From Acanthosepion pharaonis (taxonomy: Eukaryota > Mollusca > Cephalopoda > Sepiida > Sepiidae), in assembly GCA_903632075.3 (NCBI GenBank), contig CAHIKZ030000840.1, positions 266,001-330,000 on the forward strand: a stretch of 64,000 bases of DNA. Direction: 5' to 3'. Of this stretch, positions 20,226-31,012 are shown one piece after another. A program made the translations under genes and the position numbers. The notes under the pieces were generated by a model. That model did no database searches. It was not told the origin of the DNA and saw nothing but the letters and a program-made list of their open reading frames with translations. How positions within the stretch are numbered: position 1 is the stretch's first letter; each line of letters starts with the position of its first letter.

Positions 20226-23200
20226 GTAGACTACCGTTTCTTTCCGCGCGAGAGTGGTTGTCACCCGGGGACTAGGCAAAAGATTCCTCGCCGTAGACTA
20301 CCGTTTTTTCTTTTCGGGGCTAGGCAGATTCCTGGTTGTCACTTTCTGCGGAGAGTGGTTGTCACCCGGGGACTAGGTAAAAAGATTCCTCGCCGTAGAC
20401 TACCGTTTCTTTTCTGCGGGAGAGTGGTTTTCAACCGGGGACCAGGCAAAGATTCCTCGCCGTAGACTACCGTTTCTTTCCCCGGAGAGTGGTTTTCAAC
20501 CGGGGTCCAGGCAAAGATTCCTCGCCGTAGACTACCGTTTTTTCTGCGGGAGAGTGGTTGTCACCCGGGGACTAGGCAAAAGATTCCTCGCCGTAAACTA
20601 CCGTTTCTTTCTGCGGAGAGTGGTTTCACCCGGGGACCAGGCAAAAGATTCCTTGCCGTAGACTACCGTTTTTTTCCCGGGAGAGTGGTTGTCACCGGGG
20701 ACTAGGCAAAAGATTCCTCGCCGTAAACTACCGTTTCTTTTTCTGCGGAGAGGCAAAAGTGGTTTTTCTTTCAGCGGAGAGTGGGGCCCAGGCAAAAGAT
20801 TCCTCGCCGTAGATTACCGTTTTTCCCCGGGAGAGTGGTTGCACCTGGGGACTAGGCAAAAATTCCTCGCCGTAGACTACCGTTTCTTTCTGCGGGAGAG
20901 CAAAAGATTTTCAACCGTTTTCTTTCTTGCAAAAGATTTTTTCGCCAGGGTAAAAGATTCTCGCCGTAGACTACCGTTTCTTTTCTTTCAGCGCAAAAGA
21001 GTTGTTTTCAACCGGGGACCAGGCAGAAGATTCCTCGCCGTAGACTACCGTTTCTTTCCTGGGGGAGAGTGGTTGTCACCCGGGGACTAGGCAAAGATTC
21101 CTCGCCGTAGACTACCGTTTCTTTCAGCGCGAGAGTGGTTGTCACCCGGGTACTAGGCAAAAGATTCCTTCCGTAGACTACCGTTTCTTTCTGCGGGAGA
21201 GTGGTTCCTCAGTAGAACCGTTTCTTTCCGCCGGGGACCTGGGGACAAAGATTCCTCGCCGTAGACTACCGTTTCTTTCCGAGGCGCGAGAGTGGTTTTT
21301 CACCCGGGGACTGGGCAAAAGATTCCTCGCCGTAGACTAACGTTTCTTTTTCCGCGGAGAGTGGTTGTCACCCGGGGACTAGGTAAAGGGGCAAAAGATT
21401 CCTCACCGTAGACTACCGTTTTTCTTTGCGCGCGAAAGTGGTTGTCACACCGGGGACTAGGCAAAAGATTCCTCGCCGTAGACTACCGTTTCTTTCTGCG
21501 GGAGAGTGGTTTTCAACCGGGGACCAGGCAGAAGATTCCTCGTCGTAGATCACCGTTTCTTTCCGCGCGAGAATGGTTGTCACCGGGGACTAGGGCAAAA
21601 GATTCCTCGCCGTAGACTACCGTTTCTTTCGCGGGAGAGTGATTTTCAACCGGGGACCAGGCAAAGATTCCTCGCCGTAGACTACCGTTTTCACGAAGTG
21701 GGGACCAGGGACTAAGAAAAGATTCTCGCCGTAGACTACCGTTTCTTTCGCGGGAGAGTGGTTGTCACCCGGGGACTAGGCAAAGATTCCTCGCCGTAGA
21801 AAGGTTCCTCGCCGTAGACTACCGTTTCTTTCTGCGGGAGAGTGGTTTTCAACCGGGGATTATGCAAAAGATTTCTTCGCCGTAGACTACCGTTTCTTTC
21901 AGCGCGAGAGTTGTTTTCAACCGGGGACCAGGCAGAAGGTTCCTCGCCGTAGACTACCGTTTCTTTCCCCGGGAGAGTGGTTGTCACCTGGGGGGGACCG
22001 GGGAAAGATTCCTCACCGTAGACTACGTTTCTTTTCTTTCACCAGGGCAGAAGAGTGACGACCGTTTTTTCAACCGGGTACCAGGCAGAAGGTTCCTCGC
22101 CGTAGACTACCGTTTCTTTCCCCGGGAGAGTGGTTGTCACCCGGGGACTAGGCAAAAGATTCCTCGCCGTAGACTACCGTTTCTTTCAGCGCGAGAGTGG
22201 TTGTCACCCGGGTACTAGGCAAAAGATTCCTCGCCGTAGACTACCGTTTCTTTCTGCGGGAGAGTGCTTTTCAACCGGGGAGGGGACCAGGACAGCAAAG
22301 ATTCCTCGCCGTAGACTACCGTTTCTTTCCGCGGGAGAGAAGGTTGCCGTAGACCCGGGGACTAGGCAAAAGATTCCTCGCCGTAGACTACCGTTTTTCT
22401 TTCTGCTGGAGAGTGGTTTTCAACCGGTGGCTAGGCAAAAGATTCCTCGCCGTAAACTACCGTTTCTTTCTGCGGGAGAGTGTTTTTCAACCGGCTACCA
22501 GGCAAAAGATTCCTCCCGTAGACTAACGTTTGTTTCTGCGGGAGAGTGGTTTTCGCAGGCAGAAGAGCCGTAGACGATTTGTCTTTCCCCGGGAGAGTGG
22601 GTACTAGGCAAAGATTCCTCGCCGTAGACTATCGTTTCTTTCTGCGGGAGAGTGGTTTTCAACCGGGGAACAGGCAGAAGATTCCTCGCCGTAGACTACC
22701 GTTTCTTTCCGCGCGAGAGTGGTTGTCACCCGGGGACTAGGCAAAAGATTCCTCGCCGTAGACTACCGTTTCTTTCCGCGCGAGAGTGGTTGTCACCCGG
22801 GGACTAGGCAAAAGATTCCTCGCCGTAGACTACCGTTTCTTTCTGCGCGAGAGTGGTTGTCACCCGGGGACTAGGCAAAAGATTCTCGCCGTAGACTACC
22901 GTTTCTTTCCGCGCGAGAGTGGTTTGTCACCCGGGGACAGGCAAAAGATTCCTCGCCGTAGACTAGACGTTTCGTTTTTTGCGCGAGAGTGGTTTTCAAC
23001 CGGGGACTAGGCAAAAGATTCCTCGCCGTAGACTACCGTTTCTTTCTGCGGGAGAGTGGTTTTCAACCGGGGACTAGGCAAAAGATTCCTCGCCGTAGAC
23101 TACCGTTTCTTTCCCCAGGAGAGTGGTTTTCAACCGGGGACCAGGCAGAAGATTCCTCGCCGTAGACTACCGTTTCTTTCCCCGGGAGAGTGGTTGTCAC

Positions 23201-24497
23201 CCGGGTACTAGGCAAAAGATTCCTCGCCGTAGACTACCGTTTCTTTCTGCGGGAGAGTGGCGAGGAGTGCAAAAGTTTGTACCACCCAGGGAGTGTTTGG
23301 CAGGTACTAAAAGATTCCTCGCCGTAGACTAACGTTTCTTTCTGCGGGAGAGTGGTTTTTTCAACTGGGGACGAGGCAGAAGATTTTTCTTTCTTTGCGG
23401 GAGAGTGGTTTTCAACCGGGGACCAGGCAAAAGATTCCTCGTCGTAGACTACCGTTTCTTTCCGCGGGAGAGTGGAGTGGTTTGTCACCCGGAGACTCCG
23501 CGCAAGAGTGGTTTCACCCGGGGCCACAAAGATTACCGTTTCTTTCAGCGCGAGAGTGTTTGTCACCCGGGACTGGGCAAAAGATTCCTCGCCGTAGACT
23601 ATCGTTTCTTTTGCGGAGAGTGGTTTTCAACCGGGGACCAGGCAGAAGATTCCTCGTCGTAGACTACCGTTTCTTTCCGCGCGAGAGTGGTTGTCACCCG
23701 GGGACTAGGCAAAAGATTCCTCGCCGTAGACTACCGTTTCTTTCCGCGCGAGAGTGTTTGTCACCCGGGGACTAGGCAAAAGATTCCTCGCCGTAGACTA
23801 CCGTTTCTTTCCGCGCGAGAGTGGTTGTCACCCGGGGACTAGGCAGAAGATTCCTCGCCATAGACACCGTTTCTTTCCGCGCGAGAGTGGTTGTCACCCG
23901 GGGACTAGGCAAAAGATTCCTCGCCGTAGACTACCGTTTCTCTCCGCGGGAGTGGTTTTCACCCGGGGACCAGGCAAAAGATTCCTCGCCGTAGACTACC
24001 GTTTCTTTCCGCGCGAGAGTGGTTTTCAACCCGGGGACCAGGCAAAAGATTCCTCGCCGTAGACTACCGTTTCTTTCCGCGCGGAGAGTGGTTGTCATCA
24101 GGGACCAGGCAGAAGATTCCTCGCCGTAGACTACCGTTTCTTTCCGCGCGAGAGTGGTTGTCACCTGGGGACTAGGCAAAAAAGATTCCTCGCCGTAGAC
24201 TACCGTTTCTTTCCGCGCGAGAGTGGTTGTCACCCGGGGACTAGGTAAATGATTCCTCGCCGTAGACTACCGTTTCTTTCCGCGCGAAAGTGGTTGTCAC
24301 CCGGGGACTAGGCAAAAGATTCCTCGCCGTAGACTACCGTTTCTTTCCGCGCGAGAGTGGTTGTCACCCGGGGACTAGGCAAAAGATTCCTCGCCATAGA
24401 CTACCGTTTCTTTCCGCGCGAGAGTGGTTGTCACCCGGGGACTAGGCAAAAGATTCCTCGCCATAGACTACCGTTTCTTTCCGCGGCAGAGTGGTTG

Positions 24498-24660
24498 TTC
24501 TGCTGTCTACAACATATTTAACTTTGAAGAAATGAATTTATATCTTTCCCAAGGTTAATTTCACGTGTCAATGTAATGAACCCGACTGGAATTTGAACTC
24601 TCTTCTCCGATTTTTCATTCGTAAGTATTAACCATAACACCACATCAGACAGCTATTTAA
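24498..24660 (-). mobile_element. tRNA-derived SINE scrap at the right edge of the satellite
   Basis: On the minus strand GTGGTGTTATGGTTAATAC (A-box-like) and GAGAGTTCAAATTCCAGTCG (B-box-like) are followed by GGTTCATTACATTGACAC. The head resembles the SINE at 44290-44590. It begins about 75 bases after the last satellite unit. Confidence 0.65.
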
Positions 24661-25195
24661 TTATTACGATGAACGTATTCGAACTCAAGGCTAAAAAAGA
24701 ATTGTGGTTCTGTAGTTATGATTGATGTTTTATTCTGAAGTTATGTAACAAAATCTTTGAATGCTTACAGTGTTTACCTAATACTAAAGATTTGTTATAT
24801 TTGTTTAATGTGTTGGTGTTTATCCGCGCACACACGTCGTAACAAAATTTGACACAAGGTCACAGTTTAATGTTTCTGAAAAGTAGAAAAATCGTTGGAG
24901 CCTCCTCGGTACTTTTACTTTTGGGGTTACCTCAGGTGCCGGGTTAATGAGCCCAGATCCTGCCAAAGGCCCTCGATAATTAGAATTGGATTAAAACCTA
25001 AAGAAATGAATTCATACTTTTTTTTCTTGGGAATTGACAACAAAAATAATAAACACTATTTGTTTTTACTAGATTGCTTATTTACACGATTTATTTATTA
25101 TATTCTTTATTGGAATGCTTAGCATGACATTGACTAATGGCCACTTGATTCAAACTTTATAAAATAGTAATAAATATCTCCTACTAATCAGTTCA
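24661..25195. other. AT-rich spacer
   Basis: Contains a weak GACACAAGGTCACAGTTTAA match to the dispersed repeat at 2522. The 75-residue frame at 24895-25122 has no recognisable family. No gene seen. Confidence 0.35.
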
Positions 25196-25199
25196 CATA

Positions 25200-25490
25200 T
25201 ATTAATAATTTAGTAAATATTTATAAATTTATGTATAAAAAATTAGTTTCATATTTATTTCTTTATAAATTGGTAAATGATAAATATTGTATTAGTTTTT
25301 AGAATGTTGTAAATATAAAATTATTCTTGTAAATAAACAATCAAGTAAATAAATAGTGTTGAATAATTTTGTTTTAAATTATCAAGAACAAAAAAAAACG
25401 TATAAATTTACCTTCATCATATGTTTAGGTTTTATTACAGTTCTAATCATTGCTTTTTAAAACAAACATTGCCGACGAGTGGAGGTAGTT
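25200..25490. repeat. Direct duplication of about 300 bp, left copy
   Basis: Shares long stretches with 26415-26730: TTTATAAATTGGTAA, TGATAAATATTG, GAATGTTGTAAATATAAAAT, TATTCTTGTAAATAAACAAT, and a CTAATCAT segment, in the same order and strand. The two copies flank the Helitron copy at 25635-26414. Confidence 0.75.
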
Positions 25491-25634
25491 ATATTAATAG
25501 AGTTCTCAAGGGAAAAACAATATTTTGACACAATTGTTTTGCAGGCACAAAGGTTACGGATTGCCCAGATTTTAAACATGAAGTTAGCCGAATTTTATAA
25601 AATGGCAAATAATGATTTCGTTATAGTTAGTTCA

Positions 25635-25657
25635 CTTCTCTATCTATAAAAGGCAGG

Positions 25658-25719
<62 letters not shown>

Positions 25720-26414
25720 ACGGCCGCAAAATTTACATGCACATGCTCCAAGTTAGCGGGAAGGCCAAGACCGACCTTGCATTTCCCAAATCCCATCGAT
25801 AGTGGAAATAATCGATTTTTTCATGCTTCTATGGCAGTTTTCGTGCAGTTTGCGGCCATTTTGTACTGGCCAGAGTGAGAGCCAATAGCTGGCTGCCACG
25901 AATAGGCAGGTAGATTCTATTGGCCATCGTGAGAGCCAACAGCTGGCTGACATGAATGTTAACTAGCCTACTCGCATGCAAAAAAAAATCGATAACTGCA
26001 TTCGTCACAAGTGGGGAAAAATTTAAATCTGCATGGCACTTTACTCCAATTGGCTCATTTGCTTGCTTAAACTCTGATTCCACAGAACTGGTTTGGGTGT
26101 GAAAAAGTATTTGTTGTTAACATTCTTTTTTCATTCGGTTTTTCCAGTTATGAGTCCTTTTTTAAAGCTGATCGTTTTGTGTTCATTTTGTTTAGTTCTT
26201 TTTTCGTAACATATTTAATGTTTAGTATAGAGCTTAGAAAATATTTGCAGTTTGAGATAGGCAAGAAGTAAAGCATGTAGCAACATCAGCACGGCAAAGG
26301 GCACTCCTTTAAAGGCAAGGAAGAGCAAAAATATTTTAAGTCAAGTGATAGCGATTGCTGTATGAGTCGTACGATTTTTGAATCAAGCACGGGCAACGCC
26401 GGGCCATGCTGCTA
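25635..26414 (+). mobile_element. Non-autonomous Helitron-like element, copy 1
   Basis: Begins TCTCTATCTATAAAAGGCAG followed by a long (TG)n run (25659-25714). It ends with a short hairpin-forming GGGCAACGCCGGGCC then ATGCTGCTAG just before a T. TC at the start, CTAG at the end and a hairpin about ten bases inside the 3' end are Helitron hallmarks. A second copy at 31101-31903 has the same ends and body (for example GCTGATCGTTTTGTGTTCAT). No protein is encoded; it would depend on a Rep-helicase supplied elsewhere, such as the family of the 1556-1789 fragment. Confidence 0.75.
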
Positions 26415-26730
26415 GTATTTTAATAATTTATTAAATGTTTATAAGCTTATGAGTACAAAAATTGTTTTCATATAAATTCATTTATTCTTTATAAATTGGT
26501 AATTGATAAATATTGCATTGCATAAGTTTTCATTGTATTAGTTTTTGGAATGTTGTAAATATAAAATTATTCTTGTAAATAAACAATCTAATTAATAAAT
26601 AGCGTTTAATATTTTTGTTGTAAATTCTTAAACAAAAAATGTATAAATTGTCTTTCACATGGTTAAGGGTTATTACAATCCTAATCATAGCATTTAAAAA
26701 CAATAAACATTGTTGAAAGTGAAGCTAGTT
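26415..26730. repeat. Direct duplication of about 300 bp, right copy
   Basis: Partner of 25200-25490. It carries an extra about 20 bases (TGCATAAGTTTTCATTGTAT) relative to the left copy. Confidence 0.75.
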
Positions 26731-27250
26731 AAAAAAAAAGCGGTTTCATTGAAAAAATCGTCCTTTTGAGTCTCCATTTTGTTTTTGTTTTTTCTTTTTT
26801 TCAGGCACAAATGTCCTTGTTTGCTGATAGCAGTTTGGGTATGTACGTCAATTTCATGATATTGCGCTTTTAATTTGATATGTTTGTTCTTTCATTCTTT
26901 TTTGTCTGCAGTTTTAGACATTACGAATATTCCGCTGAAAATGTCCATTTTTTTTTAGCGATTCATTGGCTCAACCGCTGATGATAATTTGCCAAGATTT
27001 TAACGAAAGAAATTCACTTTCTCGAAACTCCAGTCGTTATTGTAAATAGAGAAAAGGGAAATACACAATGTAAGGAAAGAACAATTAAAAAGAAAAAAAA
27101 GCAATAGCGGTAGAAAGAATGATAAATGTTTAAAGACATATCAGAGACGCCATTTTTTTCAGTGAGAAGAAGAAAGAAAGAGAAAATACAGAAGGTTATA
27201 ATCTACTCATGTGTTTAACGTTATTAACGTCTGCTTCAGTGAAAGAGAAA
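26731..27250. other. AT-rich spacer with a splice-acceptor-like pyrimidine tract
   Basis: At 26782-26804 a T-rich tract ends in TTTTTTTCAG, and 34 bases later there is GGGTATGT, a donor-like string. The matching position in the left duplication has TGTTTTGCAGGCACAAAGG. This could be a micro-exon or coincidence; see findings. No other gene signal. Confidence 0.25.
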
Positions 27251-27665
27251 ACCTTATCAGTTTCTTTTGCACCCTATTTTTAAAATAACAACCGGCATTC
27301 ATTCAGTGAAATTTTTAGGGGCATGTCTAGTTACACTTCCTGAATTTCTTGTCTTTTATGAAAATATCAGGTCTACTGCCTTTTATTTCCCAGTCAGTTT
27401 GAATCGGTACGTCCCAGAGGATAGTTACATCGTTATTTTGGTTAACTGTGTCTGCTTAGTACTCTTATCATCTTTCAATGGTTTCGATTTTGTGCTTCTT
27501 GCATATCTTCCAGTGCACATATGTCGCTATCTTGTTATGTCAGTGGGTATATTCATTTTTTGCTAGTTCCGGACATTCTGAGATAATATGGTCGATAGAT
27601 TCATCATATTTTCCGCAGATCCTGTATTTTGGGTTAGTTCTATCCTTGATTATGTGACAGTAGTA
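27250..27665 (-). pseudogene. RLE-type non-LTR retrotransposon fragment (zinc knuckle and linker)
   Basis: Minus-strand translation across a frameshift shows YRICGKYDESIDHIISECPE, a degenerate zinc-knuckle in which the first Cys of the usual CRxCGK is lost, then an RHNK...YVHWKICK-like segment, and further on a TILWDVPIQTD-like string broken by stops. In intact relatives this region follows the reverse transcriptase and precedes a restriction-like endonuclease domain. The copy is 5'-truncated and disrupted. Confidence 0.75.
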
Positions 27666-27667
27666 GG

Positions 27668-27668
<1 letters not shown>

Positions 27669-27699
<31 letters not shown>

Positions 27700-27738
27700 A
27701 ATTTATTATTATTATTATTATCATTATTATTATTTGTG
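27669..27738. repeat. (TTA)n microsatellite, likely retrotransposon 3' tail
   Basis: TTA units interrupted once by AAA. The minus-strand retrotransposon fragment to its right reads into it, as expected of a tail of simple repeats. Confidence 0.85.
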
Positions 27739-28200
27739 TATGTTATGTTTCCTGCTTTGTGTCCTGTAGAGCCGGGTCCAAACGATGGTCCTTAGGCCCT
27801 ATAGGAGAATTGTCATTTAATTGATAGTACTTTTCTTAGCATATGGTATGTTCCTAGTAGGGCGATCTTCTGGGCAGGACAACGTGTATGTTGATGTTAC
27901 CTGGGACACTGTTAGTAAAATTATCCATTCACGAGGCCCAGTGCTCCGATTACTATTGGTACAGTCTTAGTCTTCATTCTTCACATCCTGTTAATCTCGA
28001 TCTTCAGGTCCTTGCATTTGGACAATTTCTCGATAATTTTCAGGGAGGTGTTTCTCTCAGATGCTATTGCTGTGTCAATAAGCATACACTTGCTGAATTT
28101 CTTGTCTTTTATGATATTATTTCCCTTTCAGTTTGAATTGGCACGTCCCAGAGGATAGTTACATCGTTATTTTGGGTAACTGTGTCTGCTTGGTGGTCAG
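27739..28200 (-). pseudogene. RLE-type retrotransposon C-terminal fragment
   Basis: Minus-strand frames give ILWDVPIQTE at the far end, then KFSKCMLIDTAIASERNTS, LKIIEKLSKCKDLKIEIN and KTVPIVIGALGLVNG, in the same order as the better copy at 54480-55290. The endonuclease core Asp (LID) is visible. Stops and frameshifts break it. It ends in the (TTA)n tail at 27669. Confidence 0.75.
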
Positions 28201-28204
28201 AGAC

Positions 28205-28400
28205 CTTTACATAGATAAAGTCCTTCGTAATGTGTGGGCTGTACTTGTGAAGATTTTTTTTGTATTTCTTTAAGGCATGGGCTACCAGGAATTCCTTCAA
28301 TGTGTCTATTGGAATCTTTTCCAATCAATCCAATGGCTCCAACAACAACAGGGATTGTTGATGTTCTCATGTGCCATTATCGTATCTCTTGTCAATTTCT
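28205..28400 (-). pseudogene. RLE-type retrotransposon extreme C-terminus
   Basis: Minus strand: a frame ending in the family pattern GALGLIGK...IEGIPGSPCLKEIQK...TAHTLRRTLSM, partly shifted in this copy. It is 5'-truncated at a (TTA)n run. Confidence 0.7.
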
Positions 28401-28670
28401 AAAGCTCATTATTATTATTATTATTATTATTATTTTCGATTTCTGTGGTGTACTCATTTCTTTCTGGGTTCCAACCAGAGACCTAAGGTCAGAAATAGCA
28501 TCATGACATTTTCCACTGAGCAGTTTTTGAGTTTAAAAACAAAACAAAAATCTGGGCTGTACTTATTATTATTATTATTATTATTATTATCCGTGTGATA
28601 TTCATACCAGTTTCTTTCAGTTTCCTTCTCGTAAAATTGCATAATTTCCAGTACAAATATTGGCCCACTC
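28401..28670 (-). mobile_element. Two further 3' fragments of the same retrotransposon with (TTA)n tails
   Basis: (TTA)n at 28408-28433 is followed by the 3'-UTR signature TTTCTTTCTGGGTTCCAACC and AGAGACCTAAGGTCAGAAAT. Another (TTA)n at 28561-28590 is followed by a minus-strand piece reading NWYEYHTD, which matches the WYEHxP segment before the endonuclease. Confidence 0.7.
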
Positions 28671-28679
28671 TATCTATCT

Positions 28680-28990
28680 CTTGTTAATTCCCCTTTCCAA
28701 GTTCTCTACTGCCTTAACCAGGTATTGAACTCACATTCTTTGGGTCCTGTAACTGTCAATACCCGGTTAAGGCAGTGGAGAACTTGGAGAGGGGTATTAA
28801 CAGGAGATAACTGATAACTAACATCCATTAGACATGGCACGTGGAACTAGAACACTCTACCTCAATGAGCGAAAGGGTTCAGTTCGACATTCCAACCACC
28901 TGAAGAAGGTCAGGGCGTACAACGGCTGAAACGTTGTAATAAATATGGCGACAAAGATGAGGACAATAGTCCGAATAATGTAAATAATGT
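28680..28990 (+). mobile_element. SINE family A with inverted head fragment
   Basis: 28680-28755 is a minus-strand piece of the SINE head and neck (GGTATTGAACTCACATTCTT). It switches at about 28757 to a plus-strand body (CCCGGTTAAGGCAGTGGAGA, then GGCACGTGGAACTAGAAC, CTGAAGAAGGTCAGGGCG, CGTTGTAATAAATATGGCGA). The join makes a palindrome. Confidence 0.8.
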
Positions 28991-29240
28991 ACCAGCAATA
29001 CTTTTTTGAAAAAAAATATTATCAGCTATACATTTTTGAAAAAAAATATATTACCAGAAATAATTTTTTGTGAAGAAAAAAATATTACCAGAAATAGATT
29101 TTTGAAGGGAAAAATATTACCAGCAATACATTTTTGAAAAAAAAATATATATTGCCAGCAATAAAAATTTTGTCGGCATTAAATAACCCATTGAGGTTGA
29201 TAAACCGTAAAACAAAGCAAAGCAAAGGAAACCTCCTTCT
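28991..29240. repeat. Degenerate short tandem repeat (ATTACCAGNAATANATTTTTGAA)
   Basis: About six imperfect units of 35-45 bases, each with AATATTACCAGCAATA-type text and ATTTTTGAAAAAAAA. Confidence 0.7.
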
Positions 29241-29372
29241 CCTCCTCCTCCTCCTCCTTGTTCTTGTTCTTCTTCTTCTTCTTCTTCTTCTTATTATTAT
29301 TATTATTATTACCTTCGATTTCCGGGTCCCAACCAGAGACGTATGCTCAGAAACATCTTTGCAAAAACAATA
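29237..29372 (-). mobile_element. (CTT/TTA)n tail plus 3' end of RLE-type retrotransposon
   Basis: (CTC)n(CTT)n(ATT)n from 29237 to 29310 is followed by CGATTTCCGGGTCCCAACCA and GAGACGTATGCTCAGAAA, the 3'-UTR signature of the minus-strand element. Confidence 0.65.
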
Positions 29373-29900
29373 ATAAACATCCTAAGATCACACATATTTC
29401 ACATAGTTAAAAGGCCCTTCCTAAGGTGTGAGGTCTACATTTTTTTGTTGTTATTATTATAATTCACAGAATAATGTTTCATGACTTCTTTCAAAATATT
29501 TATTACTGTGACATTTATTCGGACGTTTCTGCCATTGAAAACACACACATGCAAACAGACACACGTACAAACACACACATATTATATAGTGTTAATACAT
29601 CTTGAATTTCTTGTCTGAGGGTCGAAAGTCAATGAGGTTCCAATTCACAGCACTCGTAAACAACTCTGCCAGACGACATTTTTAACTGCTGCGCCACCTT
29701 AAGCTGTCGATTGTTTCGCTGTACCCGGAAGTTGAATGATACCCGACATTCCTCCACGTCTAGAAGAATGACTTGAATGACTTTACTTTTGTTTGGCCAT
29801 TTTTCACGCATTCATGCCCGGCCGCCCCTCCAAGTTAAAAAAATGTCGAGAATGTGTATGGATCAGTTATAAAGAATTTAGTAGAGGAGAATAAGTACAC
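29373..29900. other. Unassigned sequence
   Basis: A short CACACA tract near 29545 and an AT-rich remainder. The 60-residue minus-strand frame at 29629-29811 has no recognisable family. Confidence 0.3.
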
Positions 29901-30075
29901 TTAATTTGGTGACATAGTGATTGTGTGTTCAATCCCTGGGTCGGCTAGTGGACTCAGCGAAAACGGATGAGCAATAAATGTGCAGTGCGAAAATCAAGAA
30001 CTAGACGACATCCTTCGTCATGGACAGTGAAACGAAAACAAGTGCAATGGTCTCGTTGGCACATCTTGCGAATCT
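29900..30075 (+). repeat. Dispersed repeat, probable SINE, copy 1
   Basis: TTGGTGACATAGTGATTGTG and TGTTCAATCCCTGGGTCGGC resemble A and B boxes, followed by GGACTCAGCGAAAACGG and CTAGACGACATCC. 34855-35010 is a diverged second copy (GATGACATAGTAAGTGTGTG, GGACTCGGTGAAAATAG, CTAGACGAGATATCC). Confidence 0.5.
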
Positions 30076-30276
30076 ATGATACATCACAAATCTATGATAT
30101 GGACCCCCCCCACTCCACTCTACCACATCTTAATTTTCATAAGGTAGTATTCAGATGTTACAAATTTTATTGTAACCTAATTAGGTAATATAATATTGTA
30201 ACCTAATATAGGTAAAAAAATTTAAATAGAAAAATAAATACAATGTATCTAAATAGAAATTAGAGACATGTCATAA

Positions 30277-30990
30277 TACAGCGTGCGATGGATAAATTGT
30301 CGTCTAAATGAGGCAAGACTGAAATTAACACTGACATCTCATTTTAACAGATATATTTACCAAAATTACATAAAAAATATCTTATAATACTAAAAGAGTA
30401 AATTCATTCAATAAAATCGTCATTGGCTTCAACTACAACCTCCAGACTACTTCGGAATCCTCTGTCAATCTTCTGGGCGGTCTCCTTGTTGAAGTTGGTG
30501 AAAGCTGCCATAATCCTTGCTTTTAAGTTCATCTTTTGTGCCACAAGGAGCTCAACTGCGCCCCACACACATAATAATCGAGGGAGTTACAATCGGGCGG
30601 GTTAGGTGGCCAGATGCAAGGGGTGACAATCAAGTCCTCTTGCCAGATATTCCAGCAGCCGCCCTGTTGGCCCAGGGCAGCACTACCCACTCAAGACACT
30701 TGATGTCGGCCTCCATGTTGGGTCTGAGGCTCTCTGGGAAGATGAATGGATGCATAACGTCGTCATCACCAGGGATCACTCAAAACACCATTAGACTCAT
30801 CTAACTCTTTCCGAATCCTCTGAGCTGTCCACGGATTGACACCCAAATACTCTGAAATGTTCGTATTGGAGCTTCTGGTGCGAATGCCAAGCAGTACAGC
30901 ATGCCGTTTCCAAATTTCTGGCTGAGTGTATTGCATCAATGTGGTCTTTTGCTCACAGAAGGTGGCCAACTAACCCTACTATTTTGTACA
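30277..30990 (-). pseudogene. Internally deleted mariner-family (DD37D-like) transposase
   Basis: Minus strand. The N-terminal helix-turn-helix part is visible as IRTRSSNTNISEYLGVNPWT followed by AQRIRKELDESNG. It jumps directly to a late part (DDDVMHPFIFPESLRPNMEA, then DIKCLEWVVLPW). It then jumps, past the place where a QQDS box is expected, to WPPNPPDCNSLDYYVCGA with the third catalytic Asp, and to the C-terminus AAFTNFNKETAQK...EVVVEANDD. The deletions remove the first and second catalytic Asp. The left end carries a TIR-like ACAGCGTGCGATGGATAAAT (from about 30281), matching the complement of ATTTACACATCGCACCCTG at 31927. Non-functional. Confidence 0.85.
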
Positions 30991-31012
30991 CTGGACAAAA
31001 TCAAAAACTAAC

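Larger units (their letters stand above)
8360..24497. repeat. 67-bp GC-rich satellite array, about 240 units
   Basis: The modal period is 67: successive GCAAAAGATTCC starts at 22741, 22808 and 22875. The unit reads GATTCCTCGCCGTAGACTAC, CGTTTCTTTCCGCGCGAGAG, TGGTTGTCACCCGGGGACTA, GGCAAAA. It holds about seven CpGs and is far richer in G+C than either flank. Two main variants alternate: type A (GTTGTCACCCGGGGACTAGG then CAAAAG) and type B (GTTTTCAACCGGGGACCAGG then CAGAAG). The segment before GAGAGTGG also varies (CCGCGCGA, CCCCGGGA, CTGCGGGA, CAGCGCGA). Because 67 is not a multiple of three, a reading frame crosses all three phases every three units and always meets the TAG in CCGTAGAC, so it cannot encode a long repeat protein. 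Units in 9-12 kb and 20.3-22.1 kb carry many one- or two-base indels, while 22.6-24.5 kb is nearly perfect. Confidence 0.97.

Noticed and set aside
8360..24497. Dozens of 60-156 residue frames with Arg/Pro/Ser-rich repeats (RFLAVDYRFFPRESGCHPG and relatives)
   Set aside because: They are three phases of the 67-bp satellite. One phase always contains the TAG of CCGTAGAC, so frames end after two to three units unless an indel shifts phase. No start or domain is conserved.
8360..24497. CRISPR array
   Set aside because: Units are contiguous with no unique spacers between short identical repeats, and the context is eukaryotic.
8360..24497. CENP-B box in the satellite unit
   Set aside because: I looked for the TTCGNNNNANNCGGG pattern in the modal unit and did not find it. 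A centromeric role remains open but is not supported by this motif.
27588..27824. Plus-strand frame with poly-Leu/Ile
   Set aside because: Translation through (TTA)n; the real signal is the minus-strand retrotransposon.
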